The notes under the pieces: generated by a model
Told to the model about the DNA's origin: nothing
The model's input: the letters and a program-made list of their open reading frames with translations, nothing else
The model's database searches: none
NCBI GenBank assembly: GCA_947245585.1
Contig: CAMXPV010000008.1
Span: 38,263 to 102,262 of the forward strand
Length of the DNA stretch: 64,000 nucleotides
DNA from: an uncultured Lachnospiraceae bacterium
Lineage (GTDB): Bacteria > Bacillota > Clostridia > Lachnospirales > Lachnospiraceae
Reading direction: 5' to 3'
Position numbers and translations under genes: made by a program
Shown here: positions 37,423 to 47,577 of the stretch, in pieces
Layout: each line of letters begins with the position of its first letter
Numbering within the stretch: position 1 is the stretch's first letter

Positions 37423-38223
37423 TTATTGCTCCGTTCCCCAATGGGTATTCCGATACTCCCCTGCGGACATACCCTCCAGTTTCTTAAAAACTCTGGAAAA
37501 GTGCGCAAGATCCTGAAAGCCCACAATTTCCGCCACATCACAGATCCGAAGCGCCGGATCTTTTAACAGTTCCTTTGACCGGTCCATTCGGGCGCCGTTT
37601 AACAGATCGGAAAAATTCTTGCCCGTATGTTTATTCAGAAGTTTGGAGAGATGCCACTGACTCACATACACCTGATCGGCCACATCCGAAAGCCGCAGCT
37701 TCTCCTGCGAATTTTCCCGGATATATTCCAGTGCATTCTTTACGATAAAGCTGTTGGCCTCACTGTTCTCTTCCGGATTCTCCGCTGTATCCTCCGGCAT
37801 GGCCTGCTCTGTCTCCTCCGGCATCGGCGCAGGCACCGGATGGCGCAAGCGGTCCAATCGTCCCGTCACAGTCTCTATAGCCTCCTCCAGCTCGTTCATC
37901 TTGGAGGGCTTTAGCAGAAATCTGGAAACACCTAGCTCGATCGCCTGTCTCGCATACTCAAACTCTCTGTAACCGGTCAGTATAATAAGCTGCATGTCTG
38001 TAAACTCGGATTTTAAACCCGCAGTCATCTTTAACCCGTCCATCTTTGGCATATTGATATCCGTAATCACAATGTCCGGCTTTTTCTCGCGGACCAGCGC
38101 CATCCCTTCCGTTCCGTCACAGGCCGTCCCAATCACCTGACAGTCCCATTTTTCCCATGCCATTGTCTTTGACAATCCCTCTACGATCAATGGCTCATCG
38201 TCGATAATCGCCACGCTGTACAT
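37423..38223 (-). CDS. Response regulator with AraC-type output domain (YesN-like)
   Basis: A 266-residue transcription activator. Receiver domain residues 1-120 have acidic pair DDE at 8-10, phospho-acceptor Asp55 in ITDINMPKMDG, and Lys in LLKPSKMNE. A linker of about 50 residues leads to an AraC helix-turn-helix domain (WHLSKLLNKHTGKNFSDLLNGARM). It surely pairs with the histidine kinase at 41688, although transporter genes stand between. Predicted target: the shared motif upstream of the binding-protein and phosphorylase genes. Confidence 0.9.
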   Translation of the reverse strand: MYSVAIIDDEPLIVEGLSKTMAWEKWDCQVIGTACDGTEGMALVREKKPDIVITDINMPKMDGLKMTAGLKSEFTDMQLIILTGYREFEYARQAIELGVSRFLLKPSKMNELEEAIETVTGRLDRLRHPVPAPMPEETEQAMPEDTAENPEENSEANSFIVKNALEYIRENSQEKLRLSDVADQVYVSQWHLSKLLNKHTGKNFSDLLNGARMDRSKELLKDPALRICDVAEIVGFQDLAHFSRVFKKLEGMSAGEYRNTHWGTEQ

Positions 38224-38299
38224 TTCTATCCCTCACTTATCCCCACATCTCATTATTGGTTCCATCATATCGAAAAATGCGTGAATTGTCTATTTCTAT

Positions 38300-39158
38300 C
38301 TAACCCTTCACTGCTCCCGCGATCATACCCTTGATGATGTATTTCTGCAGACAGCAGTATACGATGATAACAGGTACGATAATGAGCGCAACCACGGCCG
38401 CCATCAGGCCGTAATCGGTTCCCTCCTTGGCGCTGATGTTGTTTAACATCATGGTGATGCTGTACATATCCGGCCTTCTTAAGAAGAAGGACTGGGTAAA
38501 CAGATCGTTGTAGCTCCACAGGAAGGAGAAGATCGCCACCGTCGCAAAAGAGGGCTTTGTCAGGGGCATAATGACCTTAAAGTAAATCTGAAAGGCGTTG
38601 CACCCCTCCATGTAAGCCGCCTCCTCAAGTTCTATGGGCAGCCCCTTGATATAACCGGTCAGAACCACCATGGCAAAGGCAAGATTGCCGGCCACCTGCG
38701 GCAGAATGACCGAGAGCATGTTGCGCAGCCAGCTCCCCGTATTGGCAAGGCCCCACCGAAACTCCATCTGGAATACCGCAATGACCGTGGCAAATGCAGG
38801 AAACATCATGGCACCGATCACAAGGGAATTGATCAGGCTAGAGCCGGGAAACTTATATCTGGCAAGGGCATAGGCACCCATACCCGCCAACAGCACCACC
38901 AAAAGCGCCACCATGGTGGAGATAAACAAGCTGCTCTTGTACGCCCCGAAAATATCTGTCGTCTCAAAGGCCTTTCGGAAGTTCGCCGTCGTGAACAGAT
39001 CTCCCATCGGAAGGGCGAAAGAATTCTCCAGAATCTTATTCTTTGCCTTGAAAGCGTTCTGTATCACCCAGATAATGGGATAAACGGTTGTCAACGCCCA
39101 AATAATCAAAATCACATACACCACGATCAATCCGGGACATTCTCTGTTTCTTCGTCAT
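38300..39158 (-). CDS. Sugar ABC transporter permease (MalG type), apparent N-terminal frameshift
   Basis: The second importer permease, with about six membrane segments and the EAA loop IELEEAAYMEGCNAFQIYFKVIMPL near residue 180. The well-placed ATG at 39158 (GGAGGAGGG upstream) opens MTKKQRMSR, but after ten codons the frame must shift to reach the permease body, which alone could only start at a TTG at 39130 without ribosome site. Removing one base from the GGG run at 39134-39136 joins them cleanly. This is either a real lesion or a sequencing error. Confidence 0.8.
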
Positions 39159-39173
39159 AGTCTATCCCTCCTC

Positions 39174-40061
39174 CTAATAATCTTTCTCTCTGAAAATGGC
39201 ATTGACGACTTTAGCCAGTATCACGCCGAGCACCACGATCAGAACCGCCAGTGCCGCGCCGTAATCAACATTCTTCGTCTCCATCGTCTGATAGTACATG
39301 TAAGTACCAGTTAAGAAGGTGCTCTTAAGAGGCATCCCCTTGGGAAACATCACCCAGGGCAGGTCGAACACCTTGAGCGCACCCGTGACCGCCAGAACAC
39401 TGCAGGTACAGATCACATTGTGCAAAAGCGGAACCGATATGTAGCGCACCCGCTGCAAAGCCGTTGCGCCGTCGATCCTTGCCGCCTCGTACAACTCGTC
39501 GGAAATATTGTTCAGCCCCGTCACCAGGATGACAAAGTAAAAGCCCACATACTGCCACATAACCGGTGCCATCATCGTGATCAGCGCGATTCCCTCCGCC
39601 TTCCAGTCGGTCAGATTCTGCTTGCCGAGAATTTCCAGAATCTGGTTAACCATACCTTTGTCACGCAGGAAGATCAGGTTGAACATCAGACCTAAAGCGG
39701 TCGCGGAAATCACGATGGGGAAGAAAAACACGGTGCGGAAAAACTGCTTTCCCCTGCCGATATTGTCCACCATCAGCGCCAGTATAATGGCGATTCCCAC
39801 CTGCCCGATCAGCGTGACGAGCATCATAATGATAGTATTCTTCACGGAGGTCCACACATTCGGATCGTGCAGCATCTCCTCATAGTTCGTATACCACGGC
39901 GTGTTGAATTCGGTCGCCGATGCGCCAAGCTGTTTCAGGTGCATAAAGCTGTTCAGTATGTTTTTGAAAAACGGATAATAAAGGAACACTACCATGAACA
40001 GAAATGCCGGAAGCAGGAACGCCAGCGCCGGCTTTTTATTGCGATATATATTAGCTCCCAT
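39174..40061 (-). CDS. Sugar ABC transporter permease (MalF type)
   Basis: A 295-residue permease with six membrane segments and the EAA motif DELYEAARIDGATALQRVRYISVPLL (given as YEAARIDGATALQR). ATG at 40061 begins MGANIYRNKKPALAFLLPA and has GGAGGTGG upstream, so the start at 40085 is rejected. It follows the binding protein gene by about 80 bases. Confidence 0.92.
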   Translation of the reverse strand: MGANIYRNKKPALAFLLPAFLFMVVFLYYPFFKNILNSFMHLKQLGASATEFNTPWYTNYEEMLHDPNVWTSVKNTIIMMLVTLIGQVGIAIILALMVDNIGRGKQFFRTVFFFPIVISATALGLMFNLIFLRDKGMVNQILEILGKQNLTDWKAEGIALITMMAPVMWQYVGFYFVILVTGLNNISDELYEAARIDGATALQRVRYISVPLLHNVICTCSVLAVTGALKVFDLPWVMFPKGMPLKSTFLTGTYMYYQTMETKNVDYGAALAVLIVVLGVILAKVVNAIFREKDY

Positions 40062-40144
40062 AAGCCACCTCCACACTTTCCCCAAATCTTTTTTTCAAAA
40101 GAGGCAGGGTAATCCCCTGCCCCTTCCAAGACTTTGTCTACTGT

Positions 40145-41569
40145 TTACTGATTGTGATATGCCTCAAGGCCTTCCGCCACTGCGTCCTCAGCCGCCACTC
40201 TTCCGGTCACGATCTCAGGCATGCCGTCGAAGGTAGATACGCGGCAGTCGCCTGCGAACAGATCCTGTACCGCACCCGTCAGGGATGTGGTGCCTGCCAT
40301 CATGTTCATCGCCTTGATCTGCAGACTGTTAAACTCAGAGGCGTCAACTTCCGGTGCATTCTTGAGTGCGGATGCGCCGTGCTGCGCAAACTTCGGAACC
40401 ATCTCGTCGGAGGTCAGATACTCTACAAAGCTGACCGCTGCCGCTCTCTTTGCCGGATCGTCCCAGGCCTTTCTTGTGATAAAGTAGCCGGAGGAGAGAC
40501 CGCCAACCAGATCGGTTGCCTTTCTGCTGCCCTTGCCCGGTACATAAGTTACATCGAATTTATCCAATTTTGCCGTGTCCAATGTAGCAGGATCGTTGGG
40601 GTCAGACTGGCAGGAACTTACGATGCCGCCCACTTTCCAGGAACCGTCGATCAAAAATGCTGCCTTGCCTTCCGTGAACATTGCAAAAGTCTCGTCATCC
40701 GTTGCGGAAAGTGTATTCTCAGGGAAATATCCCAATTCGTACAACTCTTTGATGTCGTTCATGCCGGCAACCCAACTCTGTCCGCCTTCGTCCGCTGCGC
40801 TCTCGGGAATCTCCAAATGGTTTGCAGGAGACTGGTTGTTGAAGATTGCAAACTCCCACCAGTAATGAGGGATATTGCCAAGGGCCGCCGCGATCGGTGC
40901 ATAGCCTGCTGCCTTGATCTTCTCGCAGTCCGCCTTAAACTGATCCATGGTATAGTCTGCGCCCGGCATTGCCACGCCTGCTGCCTCCAATACCTCAGTG
41001 TTTACGAACATCGCCTCCCAGTAACCGTTTGCCGGCACCGCATATTTTTTGTCATCCACTAAAGAAGCGGTGATCAGATCCTCGTTCATGTTGGAAGCGT
41101 AATCCGGATACTCCGCGCGGATCTCGTCGATGGAAACCACCTTGCCCGCCTCGATGAAGCTGTTGGAGTCTGCGCCGTTGAAGAAGAACAGCACATCCGG
41201 CTCAGAACCGGTCTCAAAGTCTGTTGCCACTCTTGTCTTAAAGGTCTCGTCTGCGGTTGCGGATGTGTCAACAACAGTATTTCCTGTCTCCGCTTCCCAA
41301 CCCTTCACCGCATCCTTATAGTTCTGTGCGTTGGAGTCCTCGCCTGCAAAGGTTGTGGTTACTACCAATTCTACCGGGCCTGCCGCATCCGCTGCGGGCG
41401 CTGCCTCTTCCTGTCCCGCATCCGCTGCCGGAGCCTCTGCTTCCGGAGCCGCCGCTCCCGTATCTCCTCCTGTGCTTGCCGTGCTGCCCGCGTCACCGCT
41501 GTTGCCGCACGCTGTCATGGATAATACCATGGCGCCTGTAAGCATTGCTGCTATGATTCTTTTTTTCAT
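40145..41569 (-). CDS. Extracellular sugar-binding lipoprotein of the ABC importer
   Basis: A 474-residue family 1 solute-binding protein. The signal peptide ends in a lipobox with Cys21 (LSMTAC). A linker of about 45 residues rich in Ala, Gly, Glu and Pro follows, then the two-lobed binding domain with AAFLIDGSWKVGG near residue 300. By context it binds diacetylchitobiose or related GlcNAc oligosaccharides. The ATPase subunit (MsmK type) is absent and is presumably encoded elsewhere. Confidence 0.9.
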   Translation of the reverse strand: MKKRIIAAMLTGAMVLSMTACGNSGDAGSTASTGGDTGAAAPEAEAPAADAGQEEAAPAADAAGPVELVVTTTFAGEDSNAQNYKDAVKGWEAETGNTVVDTSATADETFKTRVATDFETGSEPDVLFFFNGADSNSFIEAGKVVSIDEIRAEYPDYASNMNEDLITASLVDDKKYAVPANGYWEAMFVNTEVLEAAGVAMPGADYTMDQFKADCEKIKAAGYAPIAAALGNIPHYWWEFAIFNNQSPANHLEIPESAADEGGQSWVAGMNDIKELYELGYFPENTLSATDDETFAMFTEGKAAFLIDGSWKVGGIVSSCQSDPNDPATLDTAKLDKFDVTYVPGKGSRKATDLVGGLSSGYFITRKAWDDPAKRAAAVSFVEYLTSDEMVPKFAQHGASALKNAPEVDASEFNSLQIKAMNMMAGTTSLTGAVQDLFAGDCRVSTFDGMPEIVTGRVAAEDAVAEGLEAYHNQ

Positions 41570-41679
41570 ACCCTTATATCCTCCCTTTCGTTTCCAGACC
41601 GTTTCGTCTGTCGTTTGTTGTTTTCTGTATTTATCATACTCCGTAAGGGAGAATCATAAAATTGTTGGTATTGTTCTTT

Positions 41680-41696
41680 TTTGCCTTTTATTGTTC
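41680..41696 (-). promoter_or_regulatory. Candidate operator A upstream of the binding-protein gene
   Basis: GAACAATAAAAGGCAAA on the minus strand matches 16 of 17 positions of the motif at 47578-47594 upstream of the GH94 phosphorylase. It lies about 110 bases before the binding-protein ATG and overlaps the end of the histidine kinase gene. A TATGAT -10-like box lies downstream. Candidate site for the YesN-type regulator, by inference. Confidence 0.45.
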
Positions 41697-43490
41697 GCTT
41701 GGCACATCCATTTTGAGCAAAATTGTACTGACCGTATTTCTCTCTTTGCTCCCATTTATGTACAATCCACAATCCGGTCCGTATATCATCTTCAGTCTCT
41801 GGTCAACATTACGAATCCCCAGGCTCACATGGTTCTCCCCGGAAAGCTCCCCGTCCTGTGCCAGAATCCTGTCGATCCGCTTCCTGTCCTCCGCTGTCAG
41901 GTGTCCGTTGTCCTCCACCTCAACGCAAAGGTACCCGTCCTCCCTCTCAAACAGCCTGATTTCCAACCGTCCCTGCGTGGCAATATCCATACCGTGCTCC
42001 ACTGCGTTCTCCACAATAGGCTGGATGATCAGCCTTGGCACCTGTACATGCAGAAGCCGTTCGTCAATCTGCTTCGTACAGCTGAATTTGTTTCCAAACC
42101 GTTGGGCGGTAATGTACAGGTAAGCGTCCGCATAGGCCATTTCCTCCGCCATGGAATGGAACTGCTCCTCCTTCCGGTTCATGGTCGCCTCCAACATCGT
42201 GGAGAGCGCCTCAATCATGCCGCTCACCTTCTGATTCCCGTTTAAGCGCGCCTCCCAGTTGATGGCCTCCAACGTGTTGTTCAGGAAATGGGGATTGATC
42301 TGCGACTGCAGCGCCATGATCTTTGCATCCCGCAAGGCAATCTCCTCCAGATAGATTTTATCAAACTGATTCTTAAGCTGTGTGGACATGTGATTAAAAG
42401 ATTCCTTCATATGATAAAACTCCTCGTTGTCCTCCTCGTTTACCACCTGTATCCCAAGATTCCCCCTTCTGACCGCGTTCGCCGCCGCCATCAGCTCCCG
42501 CAGCGGCACCGTCACCTTTTTATGGAAAAAACGCATCATCTGCACCACAAGCGGTATCATAAAAAGGAACAAGATCACAAAAAAATACTGCATTGCCGCC
42601 ATCTCGGAATACGTGACGTGATTGTCGAGAGATACCAGAAGCACCATAGTCCCGCCATAGGTTTTGATTCTGCGGTACGCATGGGAATAGTTTCCGCTCT
42701 TGTACTCATACAGCGCGTCACGTTTTCCCAATGCGCGCACGATATAATCATACTGATGCTCCGGGTGTTCCGCATGTTCCTTTAATCCCGGCACAAGCAG
42801 TTCTCCGTTCCAGTACAGGGCTACATCCGCATACCCCCATATCCCTTCGTAACTCTTCATCAAAGAATCCTGATTCAGCTCCAGAGCGAGCACCGCGTAA
42901 GGGACAAACTTGGAGGTCACCAGGTTCCTGACCATGTAAATTTTTCCGTCAATCCCCACAAGCGTGGTGCCTGTATCAAGCGTCTCCGCCACCTCCAGTA
43001 TTTTCTCCCTCGCTTTTGTCTGAAAGAAGCGGATATCCTGATAGCTGCCGCCGTTACTCTCATTCAGGGCATAGTAGCAGCTTCCCGGCTCGTTTAACAC
43101 CACCAACTCCGCCGTCCTGCAGTTATCGTCATAGGCATACTGCTGCCTTAAAAACTCCTCCACGCTGTCCCGAAACTCCGTGCGGTCCTTCTCGCCAAAA
43201 TACTGCCAGTAATTTTTTGAAATCACCGCCATGTAGGAAGCATTCTTGGAAGCCGTCTCGCAGTCTTTCAGCTGAATCTTCATAATCTCCACCGTCTTCT
43301 CAACCGATGACTGTATCGTCTGCTCCACCTGCTTTAACACATTTTTTGTCATCAGAAAAATGACCACGCATATCATTAAAAACAACGGCAAAAACCACCC
43401 AAACACGAGCCGCCTTACCATGCTCCATCTGAGTGATTTTTTCCGCTTCATTTCCCTCTGATCTGTCACTGCCGCTGTATCCATAACCAT
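41688..43490 (-). CDS. Sensor histidine kinase (YesM-like)
   Basis: A roughly 600-residue membrane kinase. Segment one (about 30-50) anchors it, followed by an extracellular sensor domain of about 240 residues with a second segment near residue 290 (YFFVILFLFMIPLVVQM), then HAMP, and the kinase domain with ALQSQINPHFLNNTLEAINW (phospho-His) and IIQPIVENAVEHGM. ATG 43490 is preferred because AAGGA precedes it; 43484 is possible, and the longer frame to 43508 starts at TTG. Partner: the AraC-type regulator at 37423. Confidence 0.9.
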   Translation of the reverse strand: MVMDTAAVTDQREMKRKKSLRWSMVRRLVFGWFLPLFLMICVVIFLMTKNVLKQVEQTIQSSVEKTVEIMKIQLKDCETASKNASYMAVISKNYWQYFGEKDRTEFRDSVEEFLRQQYAYDDNCRTAELVVLNEPGSCYYALNESNGGSYQDIRFFQTKAREKILEVAETLDTGTTLVGIDGKIYMVRNLVTSKFVPYAVLALELNQDSLMKSYEGIWGYADVALYWNGELLVPGLKEHAEHPEHQYDYIVRALGKRDALYEYKSGNYSHAYRRIKTYGGTMVLLVSLDNHVTYSEMAAMQYFFVILFLFMIPLVVQMMRFFHKKVTVPLRELMAAANAVRRGNLGIQVVNEEDNEEFYHMKESFNHMSTQLKNQFDKIYLEEIALRDAKIMALQSQINPHFLNNTLEAINWEARLNGNQKVSGMIEALSTMLEATMNRKEEQFHSMAEEMAYADAYLYITAQRFGNKFSCTKQIDERLLHVQVPRLIIQPIVENAVEHGMDIATQGRLEIRLFEREDGYLCVEVEDNGHLTAEDRKRIDRILAQDGELSGENHVSLGIRNVDQRLKMIYGPDCGLYINGSKERNTVSTILLKMDVPSEQ

Positions 43491-43507
43491 CCCATCCTTT
43501 TCCCGCA

Positions 43508-43536
43508 ACAGTCCGGCTTTTCTTTTTCCGGACTGT
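43508..43536. repeat. Inverted repeat before the histidine kinase gene
   Basis: ACAGTCCGG and its reverse complement CCGGACTGT are separated by 11 bases, mostly T on the plus strand. It lies right upstream of the kinase ribosome site; it may be an operator, attenuator or mRNA-stabilising hairpin. Confidence 0.5.
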
Positions 43537-43606
43537 CGCTTTCTATGGGTTTATTATAGCTGAAAATCCGCGTTTTCGCATTCCTTTCTTCAACGTGCCA
43601 ACTATT

Positions 43607-45019
43607 TTAAAGTGACAGGTAATCCTCAAACACCTTGCAGAATGCCGCCGCCTCCTGCTTCTCCTTCATCTCACAGAAAATGCGCAGAAGCGGTTCCGTA
43701 CCGGAAAACCTGACGGAAATCCAACCGCCGTCCTTTAAGTAAATCTTTAAGCCATCCAGATAGGAAACCTTCTCCACCTCATAGGGAATCTGCGGCAGTT
43801 CCTTATCCTGCAAAAGCTGTTTCTGGATCGCCTCCTTCTTCTGGGCGCTGAAACGATAATCCCGTTCCTCCAATGCCATGCCGCCGAATTCTTTCCGGAT
43901 CGTCTCCATGATCTCGGACAGTTTCATGCCTGTCACCGCAATCATTTCCACCAGAAGCGCGGAGGCATAAATGCCGTCCTTGCCCTTGATATGTCCCCGC
44001 ACCGCCATACCGCCGGAGGACTCGCCGCCGATAATGGCATCCGTGGCAAACATCTTCGCAGAGATATGTTTGAAGCCCACCGGCACCTCATAGCACTGCT
44101 CCCCGAAGCTCTCCGCCACCCGGTCAAGCAGATGGGTCGTACAGATATTTCTGACCGCAGGTCCGTGCCAGCCCTTGTACTTCACCAGATAGTAATACAG
44201 CAGCACAAGGATATCGTTGGGATGCAGGAAATTTCCCTTGTCGTCAATCACGCCGATCCGGTCCGCATCGCCGTCCGTGGCCAATCCCAGATCACAGCGC
44301 CTGTCGATCACATAATTTTGCAGAGTGCGCAGCGTCTCCGCCGTAGGTGCGGGAAGTTTGCCTCCAAAGAGCGTGTCGTGCCGCTCGTGTATGGTCTCCA
44401 CCTCACATCTGGCCGTCATCAGAATGGTTTTTAAGGAGGTTTCGCTGACACCGTACATCGGGTCGAGCGCCACCCGGAGTCCCCGCTTCTTGATCCGATC
44501 CATATCCACCGTGTCAATAATACTGTCCAGATACTCGTTTAGCGGATAGATTTCTTCGATCAGCCCCTTCTCTATTCCCTCCGCGTAATTCATCTCATCC
44601 ACGGGAATATCCGTCACCTCGTTGATGTAACGCTCGATATCCGCCGTCTGCTCCTCGTCCGCATCCCGTCCGCCATAGGTAAACACCTTAATGCCGTTGT
44701 AGACCGCAGGGTTGTGGCTTGCCGTGATCATCATGCCGTAGTGGTATTCATGCTTCATGACATAGAACATGACAAGGGGCGTGGGAGCCGATTTATTGAT
44801 CAGACTGGCCTTGATCCCTTCCGCCGCAAAAACCTGTGCCGCCCACTGCATGGCCTCCTTGGAGAGGAACCGTCTGTCATAGCCAAGCACGATGCCCTCC
44901 TGCGTCACTTTTTCTTCCCGCATCTTATCACAGATGGCTCTTGATAAAATCTGAATATTTTCCTTTGTAAATTCATCCCCGATAACCGCTCTCCAACCGC
45001 CTGTTCCAAACTGAATCAT
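43607..45019 (-). CDS. Phosphohexomutase (probable GlcNAc-1-phosphate mutase)
   Basis: A 470-residue alpha-D-phosphohexomutase. The phosphoserine loop is MITASHNPAVYNG near residue 100, the metal loop is ATDGDADRIGVID near residue 238, and the phosphate-binding loop RFSGTEPLLRIF lies near the end. It follows the phosphorylase with an ATGA overlap. Since the phosphorylase yields GlcNAc-1-P and NagA uses GlcNAc-6-P, the expected reaction is their interconversion; phosphoglucomutase or phosphomannomutase activity is the alternative. Confidence 0.85.
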   Translation of the reverse strand: MIQFGTGGWRAVIGDEFTKENIQILSRAICDKMREEKVTQEGIVLGYDRRFLSKEAMQWAAQVFAAEGIKASLINKSAPTPLVMFYVMKHEYHYGMMITASHNPAVYNGIKVFTYGGRDADEEQTADIERYINEVTDIPVDEMNYAEGIEKGLIEEIYPLNEYLDSIIDTVDMDRIKKRGLRVALDPMYGVSETSLKTILMTARCEVETIHERHDTLFGGKLPAPTAETLRTLQNYVIDRRCDLGLATDGDADRIGVIDDKGNFLHPNDILVLLYYYLVKYKGWHGPAVRNICTTHLLDRVAESFGEQCYEVPVGFKHISAKMFATDAIIGGESSGGMAVRGHIKGKDGIYASALLVEMIAVTGMKLSEIMETIRKEFGGMALEERDYRFSAQKKEAIQKQLLQDKELPQIPYEVEKVSYLDGLKIYLKDGGWISVRFSGTEPLLRIFCEMKEKQEAAAFCKVFEDYLSL

Positions 45020-47442
45020 AATGTATCCTCCTTTTCTCCGAGTACCACTTCCACCGTATGTCTGCTTCCCGCTTCCATGGGACTGATCCGAGCAACCGGC
45101 GCGCCGTCCACACGAACCTCCTTCACGCCCTTCATCACTCCCTCAGGATTGCTCACCTTGATATCGTAAACCGCGCCTCTCCATACCCGGACCGCGTCAA
45201 AACCTTTCCAGTCCGCCGGAATGCACGGATCAATGGTCAAACTTTCATAGTCGGGCCGGATCCCCAACATATATCTGGTAGCCGAGAAGTAAGACCAGCC
45301 GCCGGAACCTGTCATGAACGGATGCCTTGCCCTGCCGTGTGCACTGTGGTCTTTCCCCACAACAAACTGACAGTAGGAATAGGGTTCCGACTCCCGCACC
45401 TCAATCTTGTCATTCTGGTTGTAAGGGCAGAGCGCGTCATAAAATTTCATCGCCAGATCTCCCCTGCCTCTCTTGCAGGCCGCCGCCCACGCCCAAGGAT
45501 TGGGATGGGAAAAGACTGCGCCGTTTTCCTTGAGTCCCGGATACACTCTGGTGACGAATCCGATATCGTCATCCGGCACCGTATAGGAAGGCGTATTCAA
45601 CAACAATCCGTATGGCGTATAGAGATACTCGTCTATGGCCGCAAGCGCCTGATCCGCTTTCTCTTCGTCAGCCGCCCCCGACAGCACCGCCCACGCATTG
45701 GATTCCAGATGTACCCTGCCCTCCGCATCGGCCTGTGTGCCAATCTTCTTCCCGTTTGCGGTAATGCCCCTGATAAACCACTCGCCGTCCCAAAGCTGGG
45801 TATTGCACACTTCTTTCACTTTCTCGGCAAGTTCCGTGTATTTCTCCACGTCTGCCACGTTGCCCCAAAATTTTGCCAGTCCGATAAACTGCTCCAACGC
45901 CCAGTAGTGCAGAAAACTTACCATGGCGCTCTCCCCGCCGCCCAGATTCAGGCAGTCGTTCCAGTCGGCCCGAAGCCCTTTGCAGACGCCTGTCTGTCCA
46001 ACCTGTCTTGCGGAAAAATCCAGAATCCGTTTCAGATGATCGTAGACTGTCTCCCCGTTCTTATCACCCTCCAAAAAGGTATCCGCGTAGGGCAGTTTCT
46101 CCATGGCAAAGCTTCTGTCTCCGGTCTCCTTGATGTACTCCGTCACCGCAGCCACGAGCCAAAGAGCGTCGTCTGAGCAAGCGTCCTTCAGTCCGTGTAT
46201 GATGCTGTTTTTGTCCGGTTCCGGAATTACTGTGGGAGACTTGAAAGGCTTTGCACCGGTATTCTCCATAAACCACTCCGGTAGGAACAGATGCAGGCCG
46301 TAGCCCTCACTGGTCAACCCCCGCAGAAGCTGTTCGATCCGCTCCCGGCATTTTTCCGGATTGGAGTGGGGAATGGTCATGGCATCCTGGGCCGTATCCC
46401 GGTAACCCAATCCCACTCTGCCTCCCACCTCGATAAAGGAAGCGAACCGAGAAAACATCACATTGATTTCCGACTGGTAAAGGGTCCATGTGTTAATCAG
46501 CGTATTCATGCCCTCGTTGGGTGTCTGAATCTGCAGCTTCGCGCATTTTTCTTCCCAAAAGCCCTTCAGATCGTCGTAGGCCCGATCCACCGCCGTATGA
46601 TCCGCATATTTTGCACGAACCCGCCTGCCTTCTTCTCTTCTGCCTTCTCCTAACATGAAGATCAGCCGCACTTCCTCCCCGGGCTGCAGGGTCAGATTTT
46701 TCTGTAAGCTGCCACAGTGATTGCCGCCTTTTTCATAGGATGAGGAACATTTTCCTTCTGCCACTGCAGACGGATTGGTCTCCGTGTTGTAAGTCCCGAT
46801 AAACGTATCCCGCATACAGTCAAAGCCGTCCGGCGTAAAATCAGCTGTAAAATACTGATATCCTTCCTCCTCGTAAAACAAGTCCTCCTCAATGATGCCG
46901 TCCTCATAGGAAGCTCCTGCACAATAGAGACTCATCTGGTAGTTTTGATTGTCGATCATGATATGATGGAAGGAAAATTCCAAGTAGGAGAACACACTCA
47001 GGTTTCTTGTGCTGTCCCCTGTATTTTTAATTTTTACATCCCAGAGCTGTACCGCTTCGCCCCGGGGAATCATCATCTTCTGGGACGCATGAATCCCCGC
47101 GTAGTCACACTCGTATACCGTGTAGGACATACCATGGCGACAAGTATATTTTGCCTGGTCCAAAGGTTTTCCCACCGGCTGCCACGACACCGACCAGTAA
47201 TCCCGGCTGTCGTTATCCCGCAGATACACATAGAAGCCCGGCCTGTCCATGGGCACCGCATTGCCCCGGAAACGGCTGATTCTGTGATACTCCGGCGTTT
47301 TATAAAACAGATACCCGCCCGCCGTGTGGTTCACCACCGCCGCCATATCTTCCACGCCCAGATAATTGGTCCAGGAACAGGGCAAATTCACCCTGTCGAT
47401 TACATACTCCCTGTTTTCATTGTCAAAATGTCCATACCGCAT
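45016..47442 (-). CDS. chbP: GH94 N,N'-diacetylchitobiose phosphorylase
   Basis: An 808-residue inverting phosphorylase that splits diacetylchitobiose with phosphate into GlcNAc-1-P and GlcNAc. The N-terminus MRYGHFDNENREYVI, the stretch FIEVGGRVGLGYRDTAQDA and the motif LRADWNDCLNLGGGES closely resemble the Vibrio chitobiose phosphorylase as I recall it, more than cellobiose phosphorylases. The general acid is expected at Asp496 of the DWND motif. Length is typical. No signal peptide, so it acts in the cytoplasm on imported sugar. First gene of the locus. Cellobiose phosphorylase activity is the main alternative. Confidence 0.9.
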   Translation of the reverse strand: MRYGHFDNENREYVIDRVNLPCSWTNYLGVEDMAAVVNHTAGGYLFYKTPEYHRISRFRGNAVPMDRPGFYVYLRDNDSRDYWSVSWQPVGKPLDQAKYTCRHGMSYTVYECDYAGIHASQKMMIPRGEAVQLWDVKIKNTGDSTRNLSVFSYLEFSFHHIMIDNQNYQMSLYCAGASYEDGIIEEDLFYEEEGYQYFTADFTPDGFDCMRDTFIGTYNTETNPSAVAEGKCSSSYEKGGNHCGSLQKNLTLQPGEEVRLIFMLGEGRREEGRRVRAKYADHTAVDRAYDDLKGFWEEKCAKLQIQTPNEGMNTLINTWTLYQSEINVMFSRFASFIEVGGRVGLGYRDTAQDAMTIPHSNPEKCRERIEQLLRGLTSEGYGLHLFLPEWFMENTGAKPFKSPTVIPEPDKNSIIHGLKDACSDDALWLVAAVTEYIKETGDRSFAMEKLPYADTFLEGDKNGETVYDHLKRILDFSARQVGQTGVCKGLRADWNDCLNLGGGESAMVSFLHYWALEQFIGLAKFWGNVADVEKYTELAEKVKEVCNTQLWDGEWFIRGITANGKKIGTQADAEGRVHLESNAWAVLSGAADEEKADQALAAIDEYLYTPYGLLLNTPSYTVPDDDIGFVTRVYPGLKENGAVFSHPNPWAWAAACKRGRGDLAMKFYDALCPYNQNDKIEVRESEPYSYCQFVVGKDHSAHGRARHPFMTGSGGWSYFSATRYMLGIRPDYESLTIDPCIPADWKGFDAVRVWRGAVYDIKVSNPEGVMKGVKEVRVDGAPVARISPMEAGSRHTVEVVLGEKEDTL

Positions 47443-47577
47443 TTAATTACCCTCCCTTTTGCCGCACCCCGATCGTCCGTTTTCTCCCCGCCGCACGATC
47501 TTCCTTCTCAGGTTTGCTTTACTGTCTTTATTATAAGGATTGAGACGCTGATATGAACAGAGCATAAGATGTGATAA

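Noticed and set aside
45058..46176. Plus-strand 372-codon frame
   Set aside because: Antisense of the GH94 phosphorylase.
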